From Motacilla alba alba (Eukaryota > Chordata > Aves > Passeriformes > Motacillidae), in the NCBI RefSeq assembly GCF_015832195.1, contig NC_052033.1:4836001-4900000 (forward strand): a stretch of DNA of 64,000 bases. Direction: 5' to 3'. The translations under genes were made by a program, and so were the position numbers. The notes beneath the pieces were generated by a model, which worked only from the letters and a program-made list of their open reading frames with translations, was not told the DNA's origin and did not search any database. Of this stretch, positions 1-12,545 are shown piece by piece. Numbering within the stretch: position 1 is the stretch's first letter; each line of letters opens with the position of its first letter.

Positions 1-391
1 ACTAGAAATGTCACCAGGGTGCTCATTCTTCATCCTTTGAAAATCATCACAGGAAAGAGTTGGCTGCAAAATGCTACAAGAGGACGGTGAATAATTTGAT
101 GCTTTAGGGGGTGGAAAAAAATCTTGACGGGCGTGAGATTTTCCAGCCATATCTGCCCAAACCAGGCAATTAAATCCAGCTGGACAGGCTCTTCATTAGG
201 AGTGATTCATTAGTCAAAGGTCAAGGTTTTCTGTCCCTGAGCTCTTGGAGACAGCTGCCCGCTTGGCACTGCCATGTGTACCTTCCTCTGCTCTCCTGGG
301 CTGGGCTGGAGGATCCCAGCACAGGAGGAGCTGCAGAGAGCCCAGAGCAGGCTCCAGGATGGTGCCAGGGATGGAGCAGCTCTGCTGGCAG
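1..391. other. No recognised feature
   Basis: This is unique-looking sequence. A degraded relative of the adjacent 59-bp repeat may begin near 270. No gene is seen. Confidence 0.5.
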
Positions 392-570
392 GAGAGGCTG
401 GCACAGCTGGCATTGCCCACCTGGGCAGGAGGAGCTCTGGGCTGAGCTCAGAGAGGCTGGCACAGCTGGCATTGCTCACCTGGGCAGGAGGAGCTTTGGG
501 CTGAGCTCAGAGAGGCTGGCACAGCTGGCATTGCCCACCTGGGCAGGAGGAGCTTTGGGCTGAGCTCAGG
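392..570. repeat. 59-bp tandem repeat, three copies
   Basis: The unit starts GAGAGGCTGGCACAGCTGG at 392, 451 and 510, an exact 59-bp spacing, and includes CACCTGGGCAGGAGGAGCT. The copies are almost identical. The ORFs crossing it are repeat artefacts. Confidence 0.9.
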
Positions 571-599
571 GTGGCCTTGCAGGGGCTGGAGGAGCTGCA

Positions 600-893
600 G
601 GAACGATGGAGAGAGAGAATTGACAGGGGATGGGGACAGGACCCAGGGAGTGGCTTCAGACTGACCCAGGGCAGGGCTGGATGGGATCCTGGGAATTGGG
701 AATCGTCCCTGGCAGGGTGGGCAGGCCTGGCACAGGGTGTCCCTGGATCCCTGGCAGTGCCCAAGGCCAGGCTGGATGGGGCTGGGAGCGCCTGGGACTG
801 TGGGAGGTGTTCCTGCCATGGCAGGGGTGGGATGGGGTGGGCTTTAAGGCTCTTTCCAAGCCAGCCCATCCTGGGATTCTGGGATTTTCAGGC
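600..893 (+). mobile_element. CR1 LINE 3' end (truncated)
   Basis: The order of segments matches the sense strand of an avian CR1 3' UTR: GCCAAGGCCAGGCTGGATGG, then TTCCTGCCATGGCAGGGG, then GGCTTTAAGGCTCTTTCCAA, then a short TTCTGGGAT-type tail. No ORF is retained, as expected for a 5'-truncated copy. Confidence 0.85.
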
Positions 894-2370
894 AGTTTAA
901 CAACAGGGAACATGTGGCTGCTTACTTTTACATAAAGCTGGAGCCCCTGGGGAGTGACTTTGCCACCACTGGAACAAGTCCCACCAGGCCATTGTCCACC
1001 CATCCCTGAGGGTGCTCTCTGCCCTACAGCCCCTCCATCCCGACCCCAATCCTTCACCCAGCCTCACCCCTGAGCTCCCCAAAGCTGCTGAGCCCCAGCC
1101 CCTCCTTCAGCACCCCAGCATAGCCCAGCTGGGAAAACAATGCTTTAAACAATCAGGTTGGTGTTTTGGGGTGCCCAGGGGACCCCAGCCTAGCTCTCAG
1201 CCTTTCTCTGCATTCATGGGGCTGCTTTGGGCCTGACTCCTCAAAAGGTCTCTGGTCAATTGGGTAACTCCAGTTTGGTGACATTTTCCAAAGAGATGAA
1301 AGCCGGAGAAGGAAAATTGTGCTATTGAACACTTAATGTCAGGTAAAATTGACTGAGCTCTCCCAGGACAGAGAGGTGGCTTTTCCACAGCCTGGGAATG
1401 TTGTATCTGCTGCAAATTATAATTGGCAGAGGAGCAGAGTTCAAAGTAGAGTCTTCACAAACGCTTTGTAGCGGTGTCCCGTATTCTGGGGTTAACCAGC
1501 TCCCTTTTACTGCAACTGCTGCTCACAGAGCAAAGGAGAACGAGGAGCAGGCACATAAAGGAGGGCCTGGTGGCTGGGCAGGAGATTGGCTCCACTGGGG
1601 CAAACGAATTGCAGCGATTCCTGGGCACTGGCAATGCCCAGGGATGCAAATTCTGCCCGTGTCGCTGCTCGAGTGCTTACAGCACAAAAGGAGCTGTAAC
1701 ACATCAGCAAGATGCATTCGTTTTATAACGTGGCATTAATACATTTAATTAGCAAAGGCTTATTAGATTCATGTCTGTTATTATGCATTGTTTTTTAAAT
1801 GACTGTAATTGCCCAAACAAATCTACAAATGTATTTACCTTGTTCAGGGCTGTGAGCCTCATTTAAAAAGCTTTTAGGCTGTTCGAGACGTTCATGGAGT
1901 TATGAGCAGCCCCTCTAATTGGAGTGCTGGTGTTGCTGTCAGTGATTTGAGAGGGTGATTTGAGGCTGGAAATAATTTGTCCAAAGGCCTTGAAACCCAC
2001 TTATGTGTGCAAACTTTGGGGTTCAGTTCTAGGAAACTCCTCAAACCTTCATCTTGATTGGTGATGAGCGGAACCCCGAGCCTGAATTTGGTATTTTGGT
2101 CCAATGTTCCTGAGAATCCAGTGGGAGCTGGGATGAGGGAGCTGTCAGCTGGGACTGCCTGAGCCCCTGTGGTTCCTGGCAAGGGCTGGTTCAGTGCTCC
2201 AGCCTCCCTGTGGAAAATGCTGCCTTGGAAAAACCAGAGTATTCGTGGCGCTGTGGGAGGTTTGATGAAAGCCACATGAGGAAAAATGGCTCGTGTCCAT
2301 GAGGGAAGTTTTGTCCAGGTCAGCAACCCTAGAGACCCTGGCACATTCAGGGCATTTTGAGGATAATCAC
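894..2370. other. No recognised feature; AT-rich patch at 1720-1890
   Basis: I see no gene, RNA or clear repeat. The patch near 1720-1890 is AT-rich, ordinary intergenic sequence. Confidence 0.5.
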
Positions 2371-2640
2371 ACAGAATCACAGAATTACAGACTGCCTGAG
2401 GTTGGAAAAGATCTCAAAGACCAGCCAGTCCCGGCTGTGCCCCATCCCCACCTTGTCCCCAGCCCAGAGCACTCAGTGCCACCTCCAGGAATTCCCTGGG
2501 CACCCCCAGGGATGGGCACTCCAACCCTCCCTGGGCAGTGCCAAGGCCTGAGCCCCCTTTCCATGGGGAAATTCCTGCTGTGCCCACCCTGAGCTGCCCT
2601 GGCCCAGCCTGAGGCCGTTCCCTCAATCTAAGTGTCTGTG
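2371..2640 (-). mobile_element. CR1 LINE 3' end (truncated)
   Basis: It starts with the reversed CR1 tail (CACAGAATCACAGAATTACA). GAGGTTGGAAAAGATCTCAA and the characteristic proline-codon-like C-rich stretch follow. It is in minus orientation. Confidence 0.85.
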
Positions 2641-2887
2641 TGTCCCAGCTGTGCCACCCTCCCTGCTCCCCCATGGCCCGGGGGAACCAGGGCTGCCCTG
2701 GGCAGGGTGAGAAGAAGGCTTCCTGTGCCCAGCTCAGCTTTGGGAGGAGCTGGGGAGCCCTGATGTGATGGTTCCAGGCTCATTTCTGGGGAGGAACTGA
2801 GGGCATCCCCTCTGTGCCTTCCTTTTCCAACTCTGTGACAGCGGAATAAGTCACCTGTGGCTGCTTTGGATCCATTCAATGGTTTAA

Positions 2888-2975
2888 CTCATAGAATCAG
2901 AGGTGGGAAAGGGGGGAAAAGACCTCTGAGATCATCAAATCCACCCTTAGTCTGCTCCCTGCTTGGATCACACCG
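2888..2975 (-). mobile_element. Short CR1 tail fragment
   Basis: ACTCATAGAATCAGAGGTGG followed by AAAAGACCTCTGAGATCATC matches the reversed extreme 3' end of CR1. Confidence 0.7.
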
Positions 2976-4274
2976 AGAGCTTGGGGTCTATCAACTCTTC
3001 ACCAATAACTGAGCTGCTGGTTGGCATTTTCCTTCCATTTGTTACCAAAATGGTGAGGCTCCAGCCCCCTTCCTGCCCCTCCTGCCCCCTAATCTCACAT
3101 TGTGCTCTTCCCGGTGAGCTCCTCCCTTGCAGGGAGCATTTCTCAGTGCTGGCTGCATAAATCAGAGGGAGAGGAGAGGAGCTGGCACAGCAGCAGCGCC
3201 AGGAGACGTGCTGGGGGCCACAGGCTGAGAGCTGGGAGCCTCACGACATCAGCCCTCACTTCCCAGCACAGAAAGGCAGCACACAGGGCACCAGGGAATG
3301 GGGATGTGGATCTGATCACAGTGGAGAAAGATGTCAGCCCTGGAAGTTAATTATCTGCCCTTCAAAAGGAGCAAGTTCTCCAAGTTAATGATAATTAGGA
3401 ATAGAAAATTGTAGAGGGGGAAACGAAAAGAAACAAAAGCGAAACGTTGTCTAAAGAAAGGTACTGGGAGGTAAAAAAGCCACAAGCAGAGAGGCAGTTC
3501 TGACTGAAAGCCTGGAGGGTGGATGGTGTTAGCAACTGCAAATAAAACTGAATGGAGAACAACTGCAAAGGGGAAAAAAGAGTTCTTCACAAAGCAGAGC
3601 TGGGAGATGTGGGAAATTGCTAAGGGAAGCTGAGAGCAGTGGGAGAGAGCCTGTACCAGGCAGAATCACAGTCCTGGCATTCCTTCCCAGCGGGTCAGGG
3701 CCCACCATGGCAAGTGCTCAGCTCTAATCCCTGCTTTGGACAGATGGACAGCACAGTCTGGTGGTTCTGAGGTAAACTCTGCTTGCTGGGAGATGTTTAC
3801 CTCTGTTCCTAAAGCAGGGGAATCAATCCCTCCCTCTGCAGCCAGACAGGGGTGTTGGTACCTCCTGGGCTCCACGCTGGCGTGTCCTTGTCTCCCAGAG
3901 ATCCCCTGGGAATTCCCAAAGCCCCCAGGTGAAAAGGCCACAAGGGATGGCCAAACTGGATGAGGAGAACATGAGTGGAAGGCCACTCCTGCTGGATTGA
4001 AGGCCAGCAAAGGCAATTGCTGCCAGACTTTGAGGCTCTGTAGGACTTGGGTCCTGTCAAACAAACAAAAGATGCAATTCCAGGTTGGGCTGACAAAGGT
4101 AACTGCAAAACGGGCTTAGTCCAGGGGAGGCATTTCATTTCATAATGCATCATACGCTAATTGTAAATAAAATACATAAAACTATAAAGGAAATAAACCT
4201 TTCCTCTGGGAAATGCAGAGGGAGTGGGAGGGGATGGCTGCCTGACAGATCAGGGAAGGTGATTTTGTGGCTGC
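2976..4274. other. No recognised feature
   Basis: There is a purine-rich patch around 3390-3480. No coding or repeat signature was recognised. Confidence 0.5.
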
Positions 4275-4717
4275 TGCCTGGAGAGGCTCCTGGAGCAGAG
4301 GCTGGACAGAGTTAAAGAATAAAGTGGGGATTTATTATAAAAAACCTTCAAAGGATCCACCTTGGGCAGTGCAGGAGCCCAGCCAGGGCTGCACCCAGGG
4401 TGGACCCAGGATGGACTCAGGGTCAGGAGTTTTCAGCCTTTTATGAGTTTTGGTCCATGGCCACGCTGGGGCTCAGTGTCCCATTGCAGCTCCAGGGGAT
4501 GCAGTGCCACCCTCCCAGCTTGCTCTCCTCCATGCCCTGTTGGTGGCACTTTTTGGGGCTGAAGCTGCAGCGGTGTCCTTGGTTGTGGGGCTGGAAAAGG
4601 ATTGTTCTGTGGGGCTGAGCTGGGAGGAGAGCTGCTGGCACTTTCTGTGGGGCTCAGAGTTATTTACCAGCGCAGAGCAGAGCCTGGGAAATGTGAAAGA
4701 TGAAATTTAAGGCATCA
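4275..4717 (-). mobile_element. Solo LTR-like element, 443-bp family, copy 1
   Basis: This is a 443-bp unit bounded by TG...CA and nearly identical to the unit at 59020-59462. Copies at 39040-39480 and 49534-49790 run in the opposite direction. Read on the minus strand it has a CATAAAAGG TATA-like box, then AATAAA about 100 bp later, the order expected of U3-R in an LTR. No internal retroviral genes are present. Clear target-site duplications were not seen, so LTR class is inferred. ORFs of 66-86 aa shared by all copies reflect the repeat, not a gene. Confidence 0.75.
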
Positions 4718-7389
4718 GGGCTAATTAGAGGAGCCAGAGATCACAGAGGAGCCAGCTCAGCCTGGCGGTCAGCGAGCCCAGGTGCCAGCTCAGCCTGCCC
4801 ACAGGTCCGTGCTCCTGTCCCTGCTTGCATCACCCAGGCCACTTTCCTCATCTGCCCCCTCTTGGGACTCATTTGTCCCCAGCTTGTTTGGTGTGGGACC
4901 ACCTGGGTCAGCATCTGCTGCTGAGCCAGGCTGGGCAGGTGAGACAGGAGGGACAGGAGGGACAGGGACCTGTGGCACGTGACAGAGCCAAGGGTCAGCC
5001 CCACTGCTCGGGGTGGGGGCAGCAACAAGCAGCATCTCTGCAAATCAGTGAGACATTTGAGTGCCAGCTGGGATCTCCTCGACTGCAGCTGACCTCTGCA
5101 TCTGGGAGCAGAGCCAGGAGGCAGCAGGATGGAGCAAGTGATGCAGATGACAATAAAACACCTCTATTAGCACTGACAAAGCCTGAGAGTGAAGAAGTGC
5201 TTTGTCAGGAGCCATCTCTTCGCCCTCCACGAGCACGCAGCGCTCATTTAATGTCTGGTTGAATGTTAAGCTGTGTCTAAAGAACAGGCTGGGATTGCTG
5301 TGAGGGAGAGCTTCCCCCCAGCCTGGCCATCACCTTCGCTGCCTCATCCGTGGCTTTGTGATGAGCTGATCACAGCATGACAGCCACAAAGGTTCCTCCA
5401 AACATTCCTCGTGGCCCCATCCTCAAATCCACGCTGAACCCTTCCAGCTCTCTGTTGTGCTGTACACTCTACACGCATAAGAAATATTCATCATTGTTTT
5501 AATAATGTATGATCTCGAAGACATCGTGGCAACCACAAGGGTTGCACTGGGAAATCAAGATGCAGCTGGCTCTTCCCTGGAAAAGAGAACAGCCCGAGGC
5601 ATTCCATTGCCCACATCCATCTTCAAACAAGGCAGCAAGCAAATGCTTTCAGCCTTGCTGGGGAATTGTTCTGTGGGTGAAACCTGCAGCAGAAGAGCCT
5701 GGATTTCAGGGAGGTGGATCGGCAGGACACGAGGAAAAGGGCAGCCCACAGAGAGATCTTCCCAAGGCCCATTTGTACTGGGAAGGGGCAGGATGTGTGC
5801 TGGCTGGCAGGTCCAGCTCTGCTCCCTGGGAGCTGCCAGGAGACGGCTGCAGCCCACGTGTAAAGCCCTGAGTGGATTTTGGTGCTTCCCCAGGTCAGTG
5901 CTGCACTTGGCTGCCCAGTATTTTAGATTCCACAGGAAATCAACCTTCCCTTGGAAGGAGCGGCCAGGACAACGCGTGAGGGGACTCCTGGAGCATGTGG
6001 GGTCAGCTGGAGCTGGAGGATGAACATCTCTCTCTGCAAGGCCTGCTGGGGAGCTGAGGATGCTCTGGCAGTGCTCCAGGGAGCAGAGTGGTGGGTGGAA
6101 CTATTCTGGACCGAGGACACAACTTGTACAAAAGAGATACCTTTAAATAATTAGGAGTGGGAGAGTTTATTAGTTCTGTGGGTGCTTGTTCCTGTATCAT
6201 CCTTCCTGGGAAAGTTCTGCACATCTTTCCCCACTCTGAATATGCCTGGCTTCAGCTCCCAGGCCCTGCTCCTGTTGCTTTTCCCAGTTTATTGAGGAGC
6301 CTTTCAGAACTTGGTGTTTTTCCACATTAAGCCTCTCTGTGTTGTGAGCACATTGTCTTTCAAGTGTCTCCTCAATTAGCTAAACAGGTTGAGGTTTTAA
6401 ATCCTTCACTTCAAAGTGTTCTCTTCCACCCTCAAATCATTTTTATGGCTCTTTTTGCACTCGTTCCCTTTTTATCATCCCTCTAATGTGTGTGGATGGC
6501 CTCAGCTTGTCCCCAGGGGCTGGAGTCACCTCCCTGCCCTGGGCCTCTCCTCTCCTGGAACATCTCAGAGCAGAGCTGGCTCCCTTGCTGCTGAGTCACG
6601 GTGAGTTATGGCGCTGCTCTGACCCTAAATCCAGGGCACTGCTGGCACGCTGGCACCAGCTGCAGAGCCCTGCCAGACCTCTCCGCAAGAGCAACCAGGG
6701 AGCACGAGTGAAAGTGAACAGGAGCTGTGTGAGATGTGAGCTGGATCCTGCCGAGCTCACCACCTTGAGGAGCAGCTGCTCTGGGGCTGCTCCGTGCGCT
6801 GCCACCCCGCTGCTCTGCTTGTCACCGCTGTCCTCAGCGGGGCTGGGCGAGGGGCAGAGCACTCGCCACCCCCAGAGCACCCTCCAGGCTGCTGCAGGAG
6901 GACACAACCCCCAAAGGACCCTGCCACTGCCCCTACACCCCCCACAATGACCGGCTGCTCACAGCAGGCTGAGCTCAGCTCAGCCCTGGCTGGTGCTGCA
7001 GTGGCAGGACAGAGGACAAGGGACAGCCTGGACATCCTTCCCATCTGTTCTTTCCAGATCCATGCCTGGACACTCCCTGGGCAGCGATGTGGCTCTGCAA
7101 GGAAAGCAGAGTGGGAGGGAAACAGGCTGGAAGAAGGACAGAAGGTGCCTTCCCTGTGGTTGTGTCCTACCTTGGGTGTCACCGTGCCCTCCCCACTCAC
7201 ACGCTGCACATGGGATGGTGAGCTTTCTTTTCAAAGGAGCCCCACAGCAGCTGGGCTTTGGAGTGTTCCCAGAAATCCTGGGACAAATTACCCAGAAGAA
7301 AAACCTGGCTTCATCCATTTCATCTGGGGACAACTTCAGCTGTGCTCAGGTGTGCCTGGGCTGGGGAATGTGTCCTGTCTGTGTTGATG
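4718..7389. other. No recognised feature
   Basis: Ordinary intergenic sequence. I found no gene, RNA or recognisable transposon. The longest ORFs lack protein-like composition. Confidence 0.5.
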
Positions 7390-7795
7390 CCTTGAGAGGC
7401 TGCCCTGGAGCAGAGGCTGGGCAGAGCTGCAGAACAAAGCAGGGATTTATTCAAAGCATCTCCTCCATGGATCCACCTTGGGCAGCACAAGAGCCCAGCC
7501 AGGGCTGCACCCAAGATGAACCCAAATGGTCCCAAAATGCACGAGCGCTCCCGGGGTCTCTCCCTTGGATCAGTTCTGCTCCATTTGCACCTTGCAGTTC
7601 ATTGTCCCGTTCCAGCTTTAGCCCAGGCACTCCCACCCTGCTTGTTTTTCTCTCCCCAGCCCACGGTGTTTGTGCTCCTGGGCTGAGCTTTGGATCATTT
7701 GTCCTTGGTGCCCAGCTGGACCAGGAATTGTTTTGTCTCCCTGCTCTGTGCAGAGAGCTCACCATCCCCTGATGTGAACCCAGCCCCACACACTA
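7390..7795 (-). mobile_element. Diverged relative of the 443-bp LTR family
   Basis: GAGAGGCTGCCCTGGAGCAG, the GGGATTTATT poly(A)-signal block, and GGATCCACCTTGGGCAGCAC with AGCCCAGCCAGGGCTGCACC parallel the 443-bp family. The second half is much diverged. It lies in the same orientation as the copy at 4275. Ends are approximate. Confidence 0.65.
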
Positions 7796-9177
7796 AAGCA
7801 GCACAGAACCTGAAACAGAGAAAAGCCAAAACCTGAGGCATCACTGTCAGCACCAGCCTGAGCTTCCAGGGGTGAAATGACCATTCCACATCATCACCAC
7901 TGCCTGAGCATCCCCTGGCAAAACCCTCCATCAGCTGGTGTAGGGCTCCTGTTCCAAACAGCCCCTCTGTGCCTGCTCTGAGAGCCAACAAACGGGCCCA
8001 CACCTGGGGCTGCTGGGAAGATGCAGCCGCCGTGTCCTGGAGAGCAGGGCAGGCTGTTCAGGCCTGGGGACACATCTGGGTGTGGGGACACATCTGGATG
8101 TGGAGGCTGCATGTTTTGGCCGTGTAGAGTTTATTTAATTACAAAGCAAGGAGGTGGCTGCCAGCAGAGACAATGAGAAATTGTCCTGTTGAACATGGAG
8201 AGCCTTTGGATTCCAGCACAGAAAACCTTTGAATTCCAATGCACCCGAGCCCAGACAGTGAGTAATAAGCTCTTCAACAGGTGCTAACTTGAATTTACCT
8301 TGGGAAAAATACGTGCATTGGAAAGGCAATTAATCAGATAATCCAACATTTGACTAAATCCCTTTCTTGAACTCTTTGATCTCCTCAATTAGCTGCTACC
8401 AGGCTGCCTTGGAAAAATACCTTCCAGCATAACAGGGCTGGGTGGAAACCATGAACTAGCAGCCCCAGTGCTCAGAGCAGGGCCAGGAAGGGGGGCAGCA
8501 GGTCAGACACAGCCTGGCCTGGCTCGGGGAGATGGAGACACTGCTGCTGCTGGAGGCTCTCCCTCTTCACCCACGGCCAGGATCTGCTGTTTTCCTGCCA
8601 CAAAGGTGGCTGTGCCCTGGAAAGCAGCCCAGCCTGGAGGGACAGGGAGAGCTGAGGGGTGATGGCCTCGCTGCCCTGAGCTGACTCCAGCACTTCATGA
8701 GCCTCAAGGGGCTGTGGTGCTGCAGGAGATCAAACCAAAATCCAAGCCAGACTGCCCTGGGGGTGAAGCTTGCCCACTACGGCTGGCTGGCTGTATTTAC
8801 AGCCAGCTCTGCATGTCCCCAGGCCAACTTCACTCCAACAGGGCACCACAGGGTGACACCCCATGGCCACCCCCATTGCCAGGCAGTCCTCATTTACCCA
8901 CTCCATCCTCAGAGACTAACAGCAGCTCTCCAGCCCCATGGAGGGGATGTTTCTGTGCAAACACAGCCTCCAAGAAGGCCTGGGTAAATGCCTCTTTATT
9001 TTGCTCACAGCAGGCAGTGCAATTTGTCTCTAATGAGCACTAACTGCTCTGTGCTATCACTCAGAGCAGCCATTCTGGACTCTCTGCTTGCACGCTGGAG
9101 GCTCAGGGGGGACCCTGTGGCTCTGCACAGCTCCCTGCCAGGAGGGGACAGGCAGGGGGGAGCTCTGCTCCCAGGGA
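7796..9177. other. No recognised feature
   Basis: Two short tandem units of GGGGACACATCTGG lie at about 8067-8100. Nothing else was recognised. Confidence 0.5.
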
Positions 9178-9262
9178 ACAGGGACAGGAGGAGAGGGAAT
9201 GGCCTCGGGCTGCATTAAGTTTATGTTGGATATTAGGAAGAAATTCTTCATGGAATGAGCGC
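9178..9262 (+). mobile_element. CR1 internal 3'-region fragment
   Basis: GGGAATGGCCTCGGGCTGCA, then TGGATATTAGGAAGAAATTC, corresponds to the CR1 sense segment that lies a few hundred bases before the 3' tail. Confidence 0.75.
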
Positions 9263-11398
9263 TCAGCTCCTGAGCTGTGTTTGGATCACTACAGGCACTG
9301 CTGTATAACCCTGCAGAGCCCCTGAGCAGAGCCAGGGGCAGCAGTGTGACCCCAAACCATCCGCAGCGCCCTGAGCCAGCCCTGAGCTGATTTCTGACCT
9401 GAGGCAGCAAGGTGAGCAGAGGAACCTTCCCGGCCACGTGTGGGTGACAGGGACGCACTCCGTGGGTCACCTGTGAGGTTTGTCCCCTGCCCTCCCCTCA
9501 GTCCCCAGCAGCCCGTGGTCACTGCAGAGCTCAGGCTCTTTTGGCAGCGGCCGAGCTTTGTCGGCAGCCCTGAAGTTCAAATTCAAATAAATAAAAAAGT
9601 GCTTCAAATTCAAAGGAATAAAAAAGTGCTTCCCGAAGCTGGAGGCAGAACAGAAGAGCTGCTACCTGGCATTTGGACAAGGAGAGAGGATGGGGAACTG
9701 CATGGTATTCCCAGAGTGCTCCTGACTCACTCTGCGCCTGGCGTGAGTCACTTCCCCAGGTCTCTCCTTCCAACGTCCCCTCTGCTCTGCAGGGAGTGCA
9801 AGAGCTCCTGAAAGCTCTCCCAAACCCCATTCATTATTAAATGCCTCAAAGTGTGTGACTGCTGGGGCAGAAACACCTTGTGGGCACAGATCCTCCTCCG
9901 TGGGCAGAAAACACCCCCGGGGTGGAAGGGAGCTTCAGGTGACGGGAGGACTGGCTGAGCTCTGGAAAACAGCTGGGAGAAAGGTGGATTCCTGTTCAGA
10001 GGATCCCTGTGGCAATCAGGCAGTGCTGGCAGCCTCCCAGCATTTATTGAAGGCACACATCCCCCATTCTGGGTCTCCTTGACAGGTTTTTTTTCCCAGG
10101 GCAGTGGATCTGGCCCCAGCTTTCAGCAGCTGCTCCTCCTGAGCCTGGATTAAAGAGCTGTTTAATACCCTACACTTTTCACCCCCTAAAAGTGCTTATA
10201 TGCAGTGACCCTGTCACCTCAGCACCTCACTTTGAATTAAAGTGCTGAGCTTTGTAAAAACCTCACTGAAAAGCATTTCCCCAACTCCATTTTGGGCTGG
10301 AATGCTTTTCCACTCGGACATCCACGTCCACCCCAGCAGCCCTGCTCTGCTTCCTGCAGCTCTGGGAGAATTGGTGGCATTAGGACACCTCCTCTTCAAA
10401 GGACCCAACCCACCCTGACTCAGAATTTCCCTCTTTTGTTGCTCTTTTCATCCCAAATTCTTTGCATCTTCTGAAACTTTTAGCAGCGACAGTTTCATTC
10501 TTATCCCTGGATTGCTGAGCCCAGTGTTGCAAAGCGTGTGTGGCCTTGCCCTGAGTGCCCAAACACCCCTTGAGGTGGCCCTGCAGAGGGTGAAGCCCCT
10601 CTCTGAGCTCCTCTGCTGCAGCCCTTTGACAGCAGCTCCCCCAGGGATGTGCAGAGGTGAAATTCTCCCTCGGGTTATCCAGCAGCACAGGATCCTGAGT
10701 GTGGGAAAGGTGAAACTCACTGCACCTCCCCTCCACCCTGCCAGCCCCAGCTGGAAGAACTTTAGAGAACTGACTGGAGTTGGTTTGACAAGATCTGCTT
10801 TTTCAACCCCACACTGACAGGTGTTAATTACCCTGTAGTCCTTAATTTCCTCATCATTTTCCAGCACCTTTCCAGGGCAATTGGGAGCAGAGCTAATCCT
10901 TATTTCGGGAAACTTTCCTGGATTTTTTGCTGGGGCCCAGGAAGAGTGAGAGGATGATCCTCCTGCTGGGAGGATGTGACTGGTGGAGTGGCCGCACTCA
11001 CCTCAGCAGCACCTTTGGGGCCTCCCAGCAGTTTTCCTGCGTTCTGTCTTTCCAGGAATGGGCACAATCCTGTCTTTTTTTTCATGTGTGAGCACCCCAA
11101 GCCTTCCCAGCTGGAGGAATTGCTGCTTTGCTGATGGAATGGCTCTGTGCCAGCACTCTGTGACTTGGTGACACCAGGCCCCTGCTGTAGGAGTGACAGG
11201 GGACAAAAATCCAGTTTTATTGTTCTTCAGGTGCCTCCACACCCATGCCATCATTCCCATCCTTCCAGATAAATGTCCATCAGCTGCTCCTGGTCTCTGC
11301 TGCCTCTGGGCCCCCCGCGAGGCTCCAGCTGGGTCACGGGGACCTGCCCAGCCTGTCCCTCTGCTCAGGCCTGCCCTGTGCCCCATTCCCAGGGAGGG
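9263..11398. other. No gene; a short 30-bp duplication at 9575-9632
   Basis: TTCAAATTCAAA...AATAAAAAAGTGCTTC occurs twice in tandem at 9575-9632. The rest shows no coding or RNA signature. Confidence 0.5.
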
Positions 11399-11500
11399 AT
11401 CACAGAATCACAGAGTTAACCAGGCTGGAAAAGACCTTTGAGATCATCAAGTCTAACCTCTGACCAAACCCCTCCTCATCAACTGAACCACGGCTCTGGC
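11399..11500 (-). mobile_element. CR1 LINE tail fragment
   Basis: ATCACAGAATCACAGAGTTA followed by GGCTGGAAAAGACCTTTGAG and ATCATCAAGTCTAACC matches the reversed CR1 3' terminus. Homology may continue with weaker similarity to about 11720. Confidence 0.8.
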
Positions 11501-12221
11501 TCAGCCTGGGACATCCCACCACACCACCCAGGGCACTGCTGCTGGCCAGGGGCTCCTCCTGTCCTGGGACAGCCACCAAAGTGCCCCTCTGGTCACACTT
11601 GGCACGTCCTACCCTCACCAGGGCTGGTGCCAGGCCCAAAGTGGCTGCCCAGCCACTTGGGGCCACCACCAGAGAGGCTGAGGAGGTCACCCAGGGCGGC
11701 CAGTGAAGGTGGCTTGGGTGAGCCAAACACTGAGTGCTGGCATAGTTAGCACAGGGGTTGGGAGCAGTGGGATTTACAGTCTTTTGAGATAAAAATGAGT
11801 CCCAGCTTCGTCTCTGTCACCACTTGCTCTCAACACCACAAATCCTGACGTTCTCCTCAATAACTTTTATGGGAAGTGGAGAAATTAGCTAATTCCCCAT
11901 TGCTCCATCCCCACTTATTAGTGCTGCACAGAATTGGGTAATTATGAATAGAACTGCCAGGCAAAACAAACCTTCTCCCTGAAAAATGCATTTTAATTAA
12001 CTCTGCTGGGTCCATGTGCTCCTTGGGAAGTGCTGACTGTGCCTGACTGGCTGAGCTCTGCTCACACAGGAGACCCCCAGCCTGGCCAAAGGGCTACAAA
12101 AGGGCCTTGCCTTCCCTCTGGACCTGCCCTGGAAGATGAGGGTGGGTGCTGCTCCTCAAAGCTGGTTTGATCTACTAAAGTTTGATCTGCTTGAGTTCGA
12201 GCAGCAAAGTAACAGAAGGAT
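11501..12221. other. No recognised feature
   Basis: GC-rich sequence to about 11740, then AT-rich sequence. No gene was recognised. Confidence 0.45.
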
Positions 12222-12545
12222 ACAGAATCATTGAATTGCAGGCTGGGTTGGGTTGGACGGGACATGAAAGATCATCCAGGGCCACCCCTGCCATGGCAGG
12301 GACACCTTCTGCCATCCCAGGCTGCTCCCAGCCCCATCCAGCCTGGCCTTGGGCACTGCCAGGGATCCAGGGGCAGCCCCAGCTGCTCTGGGCACCCTGT
12401 GCCAGGGCTGCCCACCCTGCCAGGGAACAATTCCTCATTCCCAATATCCCTCTAAACCCAATCTCCCCGTGTGAAGCCATTCCCTGTGTCATTCCATCCC
12501 TTGTGGAGTCTCTCTCCACCTTTCCTGTTGTCTCCACTCAAGCAG
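12222..12545 (-). mobile_element. CR1 LINE 3' end (truncated)
   Basis: ACAGAATCATTGAATTGCAG, GGGTTGGGTTGGACGGGACA, then CCACCCCTGCCATGGCAGGG and CATCCAGCCTGGCCTTGGGC form a typical reversed passerine CR1 3' UTR. Confidence 0.9.

Noticed and set aside
4362..4710. Family of 66-86 aa ORFs repeated near 4.4, 39.1, 49.6 and 59.2 kb, suggesting a small gene family
   Set aside because: They lie entirely inside the 443-bp LTR-like repeat, and overlapping frames are equally conserved, as expected for repeat copies and not for a protein.
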